In this document: positions 33,745 to 42,910 of the stretch, one piece after another | How positions within the stretch are numbered: position 1 is the first letter of the stretch | How the letters are laid out: each line of letters opens with the position of its first letter | Assembly (NCBI GenBank): GCA_902779125.1 | Contig: CACZAC010000003.1 | Coordinates: 82,726-146,725, forward strand | Reading direction: 5' to 3' | Length of the DNA stretch: 64,000 bases | From: an uncultured Bacteroidales bacterium | GTDB lineage: Bacteria > Bacteroidota > Bacteroidia > Bacteroidales > Muribaculaceae | Made by a program: the position numbers and the translations under genes | The notes under the pieces: generated by a model | What the model was told of the DNA's origin: nothing | Database searches by the model: none | What the model saw: only the letters and a program-made list of their open reading frames with translations

Positions 33745-36018
33745 ATGATGAGAATTAAGAGTATGTTAATCACAATGGCCGTGGCGTTGGGCGCCCTATC
33801 GGCACAGGCTGTGGACCAAGCCAAAATGGACCAGTTCATCAAAGACCTGTTGGGCAAGATGACGCTGCAAGAGAAAATCGGACAACTTAATCTGCCCGTT
33901 ACCGGCGACATCATCACCGGCTCATCGGTGAGCGGTGACGTCGTGGGTAAAATCAAAGCCGGACAGGTGGGCGGCCTGTTCAACATGAAGGGAGTACAGA
34001 GCATCCGCGCGTTGCAGGAAGTCGCCGTCAAACAGAGCCGATTGGGCATTCCCCTAATTTTCGGTATGGACGTGATTCACGGCTATGAGACGGTGTTCCC
34101 CATCCCCTTTGCCATGTCAATGAGCTGGGACATTGACGCCATCCGCAACTCGGCCCGCATTGCCGCCATCGAGGCGACAGCCGACGGCATCTGCTGGACT
34201 TTCAGTCCCATGGTTGATGTTTGCCGCGAGCCACGCTGGGGCCGCATGAGTGAAGGCAACGGCGAGGACCCCTTCCTGGGTGCCGCCATCTGCCGTGCCA
34301 TGATTGAGGGTTACCAAGGCGCTGACCTGACCGACAAAGCGACCATGATGGCTTGTGTCAAGCACTTTGCCCTGTATGGCGCTCCCGAGGCAGGACGTGA
34401 CTACAACACGGTGGATATGAGCCGCGTGCGCATGTTCAACGAATATTTCCCGCCCTACAAAGCCGGTGTGGATGCCGGTGCAGGCAGCTACATGACATCG
34501 TTCAACGTCATCGACTACATCCCTGCTACGGGCAACCATTGGCTCCTAACCGAGGTGCTGCGTGACCGCTGGGGATTTGACGGCTTTGTCGTGACCGACT
34601 ACACCGCCATCAGCGAGATGATCAACCATGGCATGGGCGACCTGCAGACTGTTTCGGCGCTGGCACTCAAGGCCGGTACCGACATGGACATGGTGGCTGA
34701 CGGTTTCCTGGGCACGCTGGAGAAGTCGCTGAGCGAGGGCAAGGTGACGATGGCTGATATCGACAAGGCTTGCCGCCGCATCCTGGAAGCCAAGTACAAG
34801 TTGGGCCTGTTTGATGACCCCTACCGCTACTTTGACGCCAAACGTGCCAAGAAAGAAATCTATACCGACGCACATCGCGCTGAAGCCCGCAAACTGGCGA
34901 CAGAAACCTTCGTGCTGCTGCAGAACAAGGACAACGTGCTACCGCTCAAGCGCACGGGCAAGATTGCTCTGGTGGGTCCGCTTGCCAACACCCGCGCCAA
35001 CATGCCCGGCACATGGAGCGTCGCTGCTGCGAGCGACCGTTACAGCACATTGCTCGAAGCGATGCGCCGCGCTGTGGGTGACAAAGCCGAGGTGATGTAT
35101 GCCAAGGGCTGCAACGTGTGCTATGATGCCGAGTTGGAGAAGAACTCGACGATGTTCGGACGCGAGATGCGCGATGAGCGCCCCGTTGACGTGATGCGAG
35201 AAGAGGCTGTGCGCATCGCCAAGGAGTGTGACGTGATTGTCGCTGCCATGGGTGAACCCAGCGAAATGTCAGGCGAGAGCAGTTCACGCAGCGAGTTGAC
35301 TATCCTCGATGCCCAGAAAGACCTGCTCACCGCCCTCAAGGCGACCGGCAAACCCATCGTGCTACTCAATTTCTCGGGCCGCGCCACAGTCATGGACTGG
35401 GAAGTCGAGAACATCCCCACCATCCTCAACGTGTGGTTTGGTGGCAGCGAGGCTGCCGACGCCATCTGTGACGTCGTCTTCGGTGATGTGGCACCCAGCG
35501 GCAAACTCACTGTGACCATGCCGCGCAACGTGGGCCAGGTGCCTATTTATTACAACCACCTGAACACGGGCCGTCCCAATCCCAAGTGGTTTAGCAAATT
35601 CACCTCTAACTATCTGGACGTGCCCAACGACCCGCTGTTCCCCTTCGGCTACGGTCTGAGCTACACCACATTCCAGTACAGTCCACTCTCGTTGAGCAGC
35701 AACATGATGACAACGGGAGGCAACATCAAGGCCAGCGTCACCGTCACCAATACAGGTAATTGCGAGGGCACCGAGGTCGTGCAGCTCTACATCCGCGACA
35801 TGGTGGGCAGCATCGCCCGCCCAGTCCAGGAACTCAAGGGCTTTGAGCGCATCAGTCTCAAGCCTGGTGAGAGCCGCAACGTCACGTTTACCATCGATGC
35901 CGAGCTGCTCAAGTTCTACAACAGCGACCTGAAATACGTCTGCGAACCTGGTGAGTTTGAAGTCATGGTCGGCACCAACTGCCGCGAAGTCCAGCGCCAG
36001 AAATTCACCCTCAAGTAA
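33745..36018 (+). CDS. GH3 beta-glucosidase
   Basis: The 757-residue secreted protein (signal about 1-22, ending SAQA) is a GH3 exo-acting enzyme, likely periplasmic. The nucleophile is D285 in GFVVTDYTAIS. The substrate-pocket segment KHFALYGAPEAGRDYN and the second domain are present (the GRATVMDWEVENIPTILNVWFGGSEAADA region), as is a C-terminal FnIII-like domain (about 650-757). Next to GH144, removal of glucose from sophoro-oligosaccharides is likely. Two ATGs stand in tandem; the first is taken. Confidence 0.92.
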   Translation: MMRIKSMLITMAVALGALSAQAVDQAKMDQFIKDLLGKMTLQEKIGQLNLPVTGDIITGSSVSGDVVGKIKAGQVGGLFNMKGVQSIRALQEVAVKQSRLGIPLIFGMDVIHGYETVFPIPFAMSMSWDIDAIRNSARIAAIEATADGICWTFSPMVDVCREPRWGRMSEGNGEDPFLGAAICRAMIEGYQGADLTDKATMMACVKHFALYGAPEAGRDYNTVDMSRVRMFNEYFPPYKAGVDAGAGSYMTSFNVIDYIPATGNHWLLTEVLRDRWGFDGFVVTDYTAISEMINHGMGDLQTVSALALKAGTDMDMVADGFLGTLEKSLSEGKVTMADIDKACRRILEAKYKLGLFDDPYRYFDAKRAKKEIYTDAHRAEARKLATETFVLLQNKDNVLPLKRTGKIALVGPLANTRANMPGTWSVAAASDRYSTLLEAMRRAVGDKAEVMYAKGCNVCYDAELEKNSTMFGREMRDERPVDVMREEAVRIAKECDVIVAAMGEPSEMSGESSSRSELTILDAQKDLLTALKATGKPIVLLNFSGRATVMDWEVENIPTILNVWFGGSEAADAICDVVFGDVAPSGKLTVTMPRNVGQVPIYYNHLNTGRPNPKWFSKFTSNYLDVPNDPLFPFGYGLSYTTFQYSPLSLSSNMMTTGGNIKASVTVTNTGNCEGTEVVQLYIRDMVGSIARPVQELKGFERISLKPGESRNVTFTIDAELLKFYNSDLKYVCEPGEFEVMVGTNCREVQRQKFTLK

Positions 36019-36045
36019 TAGTTTAGACTTTTACTCATAAACACA

Positions 36046-36081
36046 ACAGGGACAACGTCCAAAAAATGGCGTTGTCCCTGT
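36046..36081 (+). terminator. Terminator after the first half of the PUL
   Basis: A 12-bp perfect stem (ACAGGGACAACG with CGTTGTCCCTGT, A-rich 12-base loop) is followed by CATTTTATTTATT. It lies between the convergent GH3 gene and the regulator. Confidence 0.75.
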
Positions 36082-36114
36082 CATTTTATTTATTATTGGT
36101 CTTGAAGCGGTGTG

Positions 36115-37770
36115 TCACATGCCGATGGCCTTGACCTGAGCCTCGAACGCTTCACGGTCAACGATGGCGCCGTTCTTCACTTTAGCACGGTAATTATAGA
36201 TGGTATTCACCGAGTAGTGCAGGAATTCGGCAATGCGGCTGCTATCCTCAATACCTAGACGGATGAGTGCAAAGATGCGGATATCGGTGTTCAACTTACC
36301 TGGGTCAGAGAGCGTGATGCGGCTCTCAGGACGCAGCAGAGCATTAAAATCATTCACGAAATTGGGGAACAGGTGCAGGAAAGTGCTGTCGAACATCTCA
36401 TACAACTCGCTCAAGTTCTTGTCCCTCAGTTCATTATTACCAGTGAACTTGTAAAGTGCATCCAAGTCCTTGTTCTTGACCATCTTGTTGACACGCTTGC
36501 GCATCTCGTCCATACGGTCAATATAGAAAGAGCACAAATGGATAAAACGCCCAACGTACTCATCCTTGACACGGTTGGACTCGTTCAGTTTGAGGTTGGT
36601 TTCACGCATCTGGCTATTCAGCTCCGAAAGTTGAGTGTTCAGCTGCGCCAATTGCTTGTTGCTGTCACTCAGTTCATTACGAGCCCGAGCCAATTTCTTG
36701 CGCTGACTATTGCTATAGAACAGGATACCCAGGAACAGGGCAGCAAGCAAACTAGCCACCACCGCCAGCACGAGCAACTGGTGGTTGGCCCGCTTGAGCG
36801 ACGCCTCGTAGTTGTCGCTGATTGCCGTCAGTACAGGCGAAATCTGGTTGTTGCGTTTCACAGTGTTGAACTTGCTCGCACACTGCCATGCAAAACGGAT
36901 GTATCGGTAAGCACGGTCCATGTCACCATCTGACATCAGCAGATTGGCCAATTCCCACATTGCTCCTTGATCCATCACAGCATTCTTGACATCGCTCAGC
37001 GCCGATTGGGTAACCCAATAACGAGCCTGTACAGAATCTTCCAATAGAGAGTAATCCAAATATCGGTAAAACGCAACGATGGCATACTCATGTGAACCCT
37101 CTTTCACCTGTTTGAGCCTCATATCACTGTATAGCAACGCATTACGAGCATCTCCTTTAACAAAAAAATCAAGTTCCTTCATTTGCAATGCCTCGTCATC
37201 ATTGGGCGAGATGCCGCTAGTGTCAATCATGCGGTTATACTGGTCTTGCTTGGCATAATACATCTCCTGCATGCGCGGCACCTTGCAAAAGTAGCCCAGT
37301 TCGCGGTACAAGTGGGCCAAGGTTGTATAGTATCGACGACGGTTACTGGAATTGTTAATGTGCTGTTCGTCAATGGAATTCAAGACATCCATGCTTTCAT
37401 AATACATGCCCGACTCAGAGCATTGAAAAGCCAGTAAAATCCTGCACTCCTCAGCACCGATGTGATCACCGCGCTTCTCAGCAAGTGAAATACAACGGTC
37501 AATATAATAAATCGCCGAATCGTTCATGTAGGGATGATACTCATCATACAATCGCCGGCAGATTTCATACAGGGCTCCTACATCGGTGGTCACATTAAGA
37601 GCAGACTTCAGTTGCTGGATGCGTTGTTCACGAATCTCCACATACTGATCAGTCTTGCTGATGGCATCATCAAGTTTTCTGTATTCCTGTTTCAGGTCTA
37701 TATCGCCTGCCATGGTTTGGAAGCCAGTCACACACAGCAGTAACACTGATATCACTATGTTAATTTTCAT
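36115..37770 (-). CDS. Membrane-bound TPR/HTH regulator, DUF6377-like (SusR-type layout)
   Basis: This 551-residue protein has a signal peptide (about 1-21), a periplasmic TPR-like helical sensor region (about 25-325), one membrane helix (about 333-353, LLVLAVVASLLAALFLGILFY), a coiled coil (about 358-435) and a C-terminal cytoplasmic region. That end carries a helix-turn-helix pattern, LGIEDSSRIAEFLHYSVNTIYNYRAKV. The layout is that of DUF6377 and SusR-like proteins, which sense imported sugars and activate susC promoters. It faces away from the second susC gene and converges with the GH3 gene, so it probably controls one or both halves. A -7 element lies 26 bases upstream. Confidence 0.8.
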   Translation of the reverse strand: MKINIVISVLLLCVTGFQTMAGDIDLKQEYRKLDDAISKTDQYVEIREQRIQQLKSALNVTTDVGALYEICRRLYDEYHPYMNDSAIYYIDRCISLAEKRGDHIGAEECRILLAFQCSESGMYYESMDVLNSIDEQHINNSSNRRRYYTTLAHLYRELGYFCKVPRMQEMYYAKQDQYNRMIDTSGISPNDDEALQMKELDFFVKGDARNALLYSDMRLKQVKEGSHEYAIVAFYRYLDYSLLEDSVQARYWVTQSALSDVKNAVMDQGAMWELANLLMSDGDMDRAYRYIRFAWQCASKFNTVKRNNQISPVLTAISDNYEASLKRANHQLLVLAVVASLLAALFLGILFYSNSQRKKLARARNELSDSNKQLAQLNTQLSELNSQMRETNLKLNESNRVKDEYVGRFIHLCSFYIDRMDEMRKRVNKMVKNKDLDALYKFTGNNELRDKNLSELYEMFDSTFLHLFPNFVNDFNALLRPESRITLSDPGKLNTDIRIFALIRLGIEDSSRIAEFLHYSVNTIYNYRAKVKNGAIVDREAFEAQVKAIGM

Positions 37771-38138
37771 ATAAGCATAAGAACAATGATTTTTGCAAAA
37801 TTAAGAGAAATTAATGAGAAAATGGGATAATAAAGTCAGAATATTCGATGAAACCGTAGTTTTAATGTTTTCAGTAGGACTACATTTGAACCACTTTTTA
37901 ACGATTATTGGTTTTTAATAAAATTATGATTATCAGATATTTACAAATTATTTACATTCAAAAACATCCACTTTTTTGTTTTTGATGCCCAGAACACCTT
38001 ATTTTATTATATATTTTTGCAATCGTAACTCATGCGAGAAAGCAGAAAAATGGATTAACCTCTCTGCAACAGACCCAAATCAACCACTGAATGAAATAAC
38101 TATTCAATATTTATTATTTAACCAATTAACAATGTGAC
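37771..38138. promoter_or_regulatory. Divergent control region of regulator and susC2
   Basis: This 368-base AT-rich gap has a minus-strand -7 element TAATTTTG at 37796-37803 for the regulator and a plus-strand TATTTTTG at 38012-38019, 120 bases before the second susC gene. The leader is long. No conserved operator is recognisable by eye. Confidence 0.55.
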
Positions 38139-41100
38139 ATGAAAGAGAAAAGATTACTTTCACTGCTGTTGACAGTCATACTGTCCATAGCAGCCTTTGC
38201 ACAAAATCAGACCTTCACGGGTATCGTCGTTGATTCCAGCGGCGAACCGGTGATTGGTGCCACGATTGTGCAAAAGGGTACGTCTAACACGACTGTGACC
38301 GATTTAGACGGCAGTTTTTCAATCACCTGCCCGGCAGGAGCCGAGCTGGAGATTAGTTTTGTGGGCTATGGCAAGCAGACCGTGCTCGCCGGCAATAACA
38401 TGCACGTCACCATGACCGAAGACTCCGAGATGCTCAACGAGCTGGTTGTCATCGGTTACGGTGTGCAGAAGAAGAGCGTCGTGACAGCGTCGATTGCCAA
38501 GGTATCTTCGGAAGACCTGGCAGGCAAGAGCCGTCTGCGTGCTGAGGATGCCTTGAAGGGTATGGCCGCAGGTGTCAACGTCACCTCGTCTTCGGGTCAG
38601 CCCGGTTCACAGTCAATGATTCGTATCCGTGGTATTGGAACCATCAACAATTCCAATCCCCTTTACATTATTGACGGTATGCCCACTGACCAGTATGGTA
38701 TGGAAAGCGTGAACCCCAACGACATCGAGAGCATCGAGGTGCTGAAGGATGCCGCTTCGGGTGCCATCTACGGTGCACGCGCTGCCAACGGTGTTATCCT
38801 CGTAACGACCAAGAAGGGTAAAATGGGCCGCGCCAGCATCAACTACGACTTCTCCTATGGCTGGCAGAGCGCTTGGAGAAAGCGTGACGTGACCGGCGCC
38901 ACCGACTATGCTATCCTGCAGAACGAGCGCCGCATGCAGAACGGTCTTTCTCCGCTCTATGCTGATCCCTACAACCTTACTGATGCCAACGGTGACAAGA
39001 TCGTCGGCTTCGGTACCGACTGGCAGAAACTGCTCTTCAACGACAATGCTCCCATTATGCAGCATGACGTGAGCATCAGCGGTGCCTCCGAGAAAGTGAA
39101 CTACTACTTGTCGCTGGGTTACTTCACCCAGGACGGTATCGTGGGCGGTAACTACGGCCAGTCGAACTACGACCGTCTGACCATCCGTGCCAACAATATG
39201 TTCAACCTCATCGACGCTACCAAAGAGCGCAATTTCCTGAACAAACTTGACCTGGGTGCCAACCTTTCTTACATGCGTGTACACAGCACTGGCATCGAGG
39301 CTAACTCCACTTGGGGCTCTCCCCTGGGTTCTGCCCTCTATCTGGCTCCCACCCTGCCCGTCACCTTGAGAGGTACCGCGGCAAATGAGATGATCAAACG
39401 TTATAGTGCATATGACCTCTACTACGACGAGAACGGTGATCCTTATACTATCCCCGGCTTTATCGGCAGCTATCAGGAGCAGAACAACCCCATCGCTATG
39501 ATGCACGGCAACCCCAACAAGAACTGGAGCCACAAGTTCATGCCCAAGTTCTCTGTTGACCTGCAATTGTGGGATGCTCTGAAGTACCACTTCACCTACA
39601 GCGCCGAGCTCTCGTTCTGGGGCTACAATGGCGCTATCCTGCAGGAGTACTACCTCTCGGGTAACAACAATGCCGACCACACCGAGGCAAGTGCCTTCAA
39701 GGGCAACAACAACACCTGGCAGATTGAAAACACCATTACTTATGACAAGACCTTCGGCAAGCACACCATCGGTGTTGTGCTCGGCCAGAGTGCCTTGAAG
39801 TTCAAGGGTGACGAGCTGGGTGGTTCACACTGGTATCTTGTAAATCCCAATAAGCCCAGTATCAACTACACCACTGGTGGTGACATTGAAATCTCTACCG
39901 ATGCCGACGGCAAGATGACTGGTGCAACGAGCCTCGTTGGCGTTTGGGGTGGTCCCTACACCGAGCACCGCTTGTCGTCTATGTTTGCCCGTCTGAGCTA
40001 CAACTACGACGAGCGCTACATGTTCCAAGCCACCGTTCGCCGTGACGGTTCGAGCCGTTTCGGTTCCAACCACAAGTATGGTATCTTCCCCTCATTCTCA
40101 GTAGGTTGGAATATCATGAACGAGAAATTCATGGAAGACAGCCACGATTGGCTGAACATGCTGAAGCTGCGCGCCAGCTGGGGTAAGAACGGTAACGACA
40201 ACATCGGTGACTTTGCTTACACCACACTGACTGCTATGGGTAACACCAGCAACTACTACTTCGGACAGACCGCAGCCATGGTTTACGGCTCCAAGGCCAA
40301 CCGCCTGGCTAACGAGGACCTGAAGTGGGAGGAGAGCGAACAGACCGACTTCGGTATCGACTTCGGCTTCTGGAACAACAAGCTGACCTTCAGCGTTGAT
40401 TACTATATCAAGAAGACCAACGGCATGATTATTGAGATGCCGATTCCCAGTTACGTCGGTGAGGCTCGTCCTCTGGCCAACGTCGGTGACATGCAAAACA
40501 GCGGTATCGAGTTTGAGCTCGGTTACAGGTGGAACATCGGCGATGCACACTTCTCATTGAGGGGTAATGCCTCTTACCTGAAGAACAAGCTGAAAAACCT
40601 GGGTAACGACACCGGTTTCCTGAACTACGGCATCAGCCAGTTCAGTGACGGCGGCACTCGTGCCGAGAACGGACAGCCGTTCCCCTTCTTCTATGGTTAC
40701 AAGACCGATGGTATCCTGCAGACCAAGGCCGAGGCCGAGGCCTACAATAGCAAATACGGTACCGAATCAAAGCCTGGCGACTTCCGCTTCCTGGACACCA
40801 ACGCCGACGGCAAGATCAACAGCGACGACCGCACCAACATCGGTAACGGTGTGCCCGACTGGACCTTTGGTCTTAACTTCGACTTTGACTGGAAGGGCTT
40901 TGACCTGGGCGTATTCTTCCAGGGCGTGCATGGCGCCGACATCTTCGACGCCACCTATCGTCAGGACATTGCCTCAGGTAACTATCCCACTTGGGTACTC
41001 CAGCGTTGGACTGGTGAAGGCACCAGCAACACTGTGCCCACTCTGGGCGACTCCAAGAACTGGGTGTGCAGCGACATGTATATCCAGGACGGCAGCTATC

Positions 41101-41327
41101 TGCGTCTGAAGAACCTCACCCTCGGCTACACCTTGCCCACCTTCTTGACTAACAAGATTGGCATCAGCCGCCTGCGCATTTATGGTCGTGCCGAGAACCT
41201 CTTTACCTGGACCAAGTACTGGGGCTTTGATCCTGAGATCGGTTCTGGTGCTACCAGCCTCGGTGTTGACTATGGTATCTATCCTCAGGCCCGCACCTAC
41301 TCAGTTGGCTTTAATGTATCATTCTAA
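38139..41327 (+). CDS. SusC/RagA TonB-linked outer-membrane transporter 2
   Basis: The 1062-residue protein has a signal peptide (about 1-22), a carboxypeptidase-like domain (TFTGIVVDSSGEPVIGATI to FVGYGKQ), a plug with GVNVTSSSGQPGSQ, IRGIGTINNSNPLYIIDGMP and VLKDAASGAIYGARAANGV, and a barrel ending in aromatic YSVGFNVSF. It is clearly different in sequence from SusC 1, so the pair is not a recent duplication. Its SusD partner follows after 23 bp. Confidence 0.95.
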   Translation: MKEKRLLSLLLTVILSIAAFAQNQTFTGIVVDSSGEPVIGATIVQKGTSNTTVTDLDGSFSITCPAGAELEISFVGYGKQTVLAGNNMHVTMTEDSEMLNELVVIGYGVQKKSVVTASIAKVSSEDLAGKSRLRAEDALKGMAAGVNVTSSSGQPGSQSMIRIRGIGTINNSNPLYIIDGMPTDQYGMESVNPNDIESIEVLKDAASGAIYGARAANGVILVTTKKGKMGRASINYDFSYGWQSAWRKRDVTGATDYAILQNERRMQNGLSPLYADPYNLTDANGDKIVGFGTDWQKLLFNDNAPIMQHDVSISGASEKVNYYLSLGYFTQDGIVGGNYGQSNYDRLTIRANNMFNLIDATKERNFLNKLDLGANLSYMRVHSTGIEANSTWGSPLGSALYLAPTLPVTLRGTAANEMIKRYSAYDLYYDENGDPYTIPGFIGSYQEQNNPIAMMHGNPNKNWSHKFMPKFSVDLQLWDALKYHFTYSAELSFWGYNGAILQEYYLSGNNNADHTEASAFKGNNNTWQIENTITYDKTFGKHTIGVVLGQSALKFKGDELGGSHWYLVNPNKPSINYTTGGDIEISTDADGKMTGATSLVGVWGGPYTEHRLSSMFARLSYNYDERYMFQATVRRDGSSRFGSNHKYGIFPSFSVGWNIMNEKFMEDSHDWLNMLKLRASWGKNGNDNIGDFAYTTLTAMGNTSNYYFGQTAAMVYGSKANRLANEDLKWEESEQTDFGIDFGFWNNKLTFSVDYYIKKTNGMIIEMPIPSYVGEARPLANVGDMQNSGIEFELGYRWNIGDAHFSLRGNASYLKNKLKNLGNDTGFLNYGISQFSDGGTRAENGQPFPFFYGYKTDGILQTKAEAEAYNSKYGTESKPGDFRFLDTNADGKINSDDRTNIGNGVPDWTFGLNFDFDWKGFDLGVFFQGVHGADIFDATYRQDIASGNYPTWVLQRWTGEGTSNTVPTLGDSKNWVCSDMYIQDGSYLRLKNLTLGYTLPTFLTNKIGISRLRIYGRAENLFTWTKYWGFDPEIGSGATSLGVDYGIYPQARTYSVGFNVSF

Positions 41328-41350
41328 CAATCCTATAAAGCATTATCAAT

Positions 41351-42883
41351 ATGAACAAGTATTTTTCTATCATAGCAGGCCTGTGTGCAGCACTCATGCT
41401 GACTGCCTGCAGCGACGGTTTTCTTGAGGTGAAGAACCCTTCGGGTGAGCCTCTTGAGGAATACTATACCAACGAGGAGACGCTCAACGAGGCACTTACT
41501 GCCGCCTATGCTCCTCTGCATTGGCCTGACTGGGACGGCTCGGCCTACAATGACCTCACTGTCGATGGTGAAATCATGGGCGACGACTTCTGGGTAGGCG
41601 GTTCGGACAACACCGACAACCAGCACTGGCACCGTCTGTTCAACTTTGAAGCCGACGGCAATAACACCCTCGCCACCCTGTGGGGCGACTTCTACAGTGG
41701 TATCAAACGCTGCAACGACGCCATCAAGTATTCAACTTGGGAGAGCGATGCTAGCCAGAGTTTCTGCCAATCAATGGAAATGCAGGCCCGCCTGTTGCGC
41801 GTGTACTATTATAATATCTTGTGGCACTACTACGGCAATGTTCCCTTCTATCTGGAGAACCTTACACAGCCTTATACCGCTCCGCAGCTCAGCGCCGACG
41901 AGATTTACAACAAGCTCATGCCGGAACTCGAGGAAATCATCGCCTCGAACGTGCTGCCCATGCGCTGGCCTACAGCTGAGAGCGGCCGCGTGAGCCAGGC
42001 GTTTGCCTACATGCTCTATGCCGAGATGGTTATGTACCAGAACGATGCGGCACGTTATCCCACTGCTCTGGGTTACATGAAGCAGATTATTGCCGACTCG
42101 AAATATTCGCTCAACCCCAGCTTCTATGACCTGTGGCAGGAGAGTGGAGAGTGGTGCGCCGAGAGCATCTTCGAGATTAACTACAATGATGACCAGGCCC
42201 AGCGCGACTGGGGTACTCCCCTGGCTGCAGGTGGTACCGTATTCCCCACCCTGTGCTCCCCCAACGGTTGGGGCGGCGGTGAAGGCTGGGACAGCGGTAA
42301 CGACGGCTGGGGCTTCCTGCCCATGCGCATGGAAGCCTATAGCATGTATGAAGAAGGCGACCTGCGTCGTGACGTTACCTGCTGGGACCTGCGTGGTTAT
42401 AACTACACCCAGCGCTTCCAAGACACTCACATCTGGCACGGCAAGTATCGCCCGCAGACTGCAAACAACCAGGACTGCCCGACCTCCAAGAACCTGAACT
42501 ATAACAACAACAAGCGCATTTATCGCTATGCTGAGACTCTGCTGAATGCAGCTGAGCTGTTGCTCCAGACCGGAGGCAGCGTTGCCGAGGCAACCGGCTA
42601 TGTAAACCAGGTTCGCAACCGTGCAGGACTGGGTAACCTGAACAGTGTTACCATCGACGACATCTTCACCGAGCGTCATCTGGAGTTCTGTGGCGAGGGT
42701 AAGCGTTACTTCGACCTCGTGCGTGCCGAGGGTATCCCCGGTGCTACCCAGAAGGCTTCTACCGTACTGGTACCTGACAACTACGGCTACCGCACCCACG
42801 CGTGGACACCCAGCAAGAAATATATTCCTCTGGCACAGAGTGAGCTCGATGCTGACCCCACACTGGTTCAGAACAACTATTAA
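41351..42883 (+). CDS. SusD/RagB surface glycan-binding lipoprotein 2
   Basis: The 510-residue lipoprotein has the lipobox LMLTAC. SusD features include ARLLRVYYYNILWHYYGNVPFY, RYAETLLNAAELLLQTGG and IFTERHLEFCGEGKRYFDLVRAEG. It partners SusC 2. A glycan-binding lipoprotein gene follows after 27 bp. Confidence 0.94.
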   Translation: MNKYFSIIAGLCAALMLTACSDGFLEVKNPSGEPLEEYYTNEETLNEALTAAYAPLHWPDWDGSAYNDLTVDGEIMGDDFWVGGSDNTDNQHWHRLFNFEADGNNTLATLWGDFYSGIKRCNDAIKYSTWESDASQSFCQSMEMQARLLRVYYYNILWHYYGNVPFYLENLTQPYTAPQLSADEIYNKLMPELEEIIASNVLPMRWPTAESGRVSQAFAYMLYAEMVMYQNDAARYPTALGYMKQIIADSKYSLNPSFYDLWQESGEWCAESIFEINYNDDQAQRDWGTPLAAGGTVFPTLCSPNGWGGGEGWDSGNDGWGFLPMRMEAYSMYEEGDLRRDVTCWDLRGYNYTQRFQDTHIWHGKYRPQTANNQDCPTSKNLNYNNNKRIYRYAETLLNAAELLLQTGGSVAEATGYVNQVRNRAGLGNLNSVTIDDIFTERHLEFCGEGKRYFDLVRAEGIPGATQKASTVLVPDNYGYRTHAWTPSKKYIPLAQSELDADPTLVQNNY

Positions 42884-42910
42884 TAATCAGTAATTTAGAG
42901 ATTAAAAATT

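Noticed and set aside
38613-39764. Minus-strand frame of 383 codons inside the second susC gene
   Set aside because: Antisense shadow of SusC 2.
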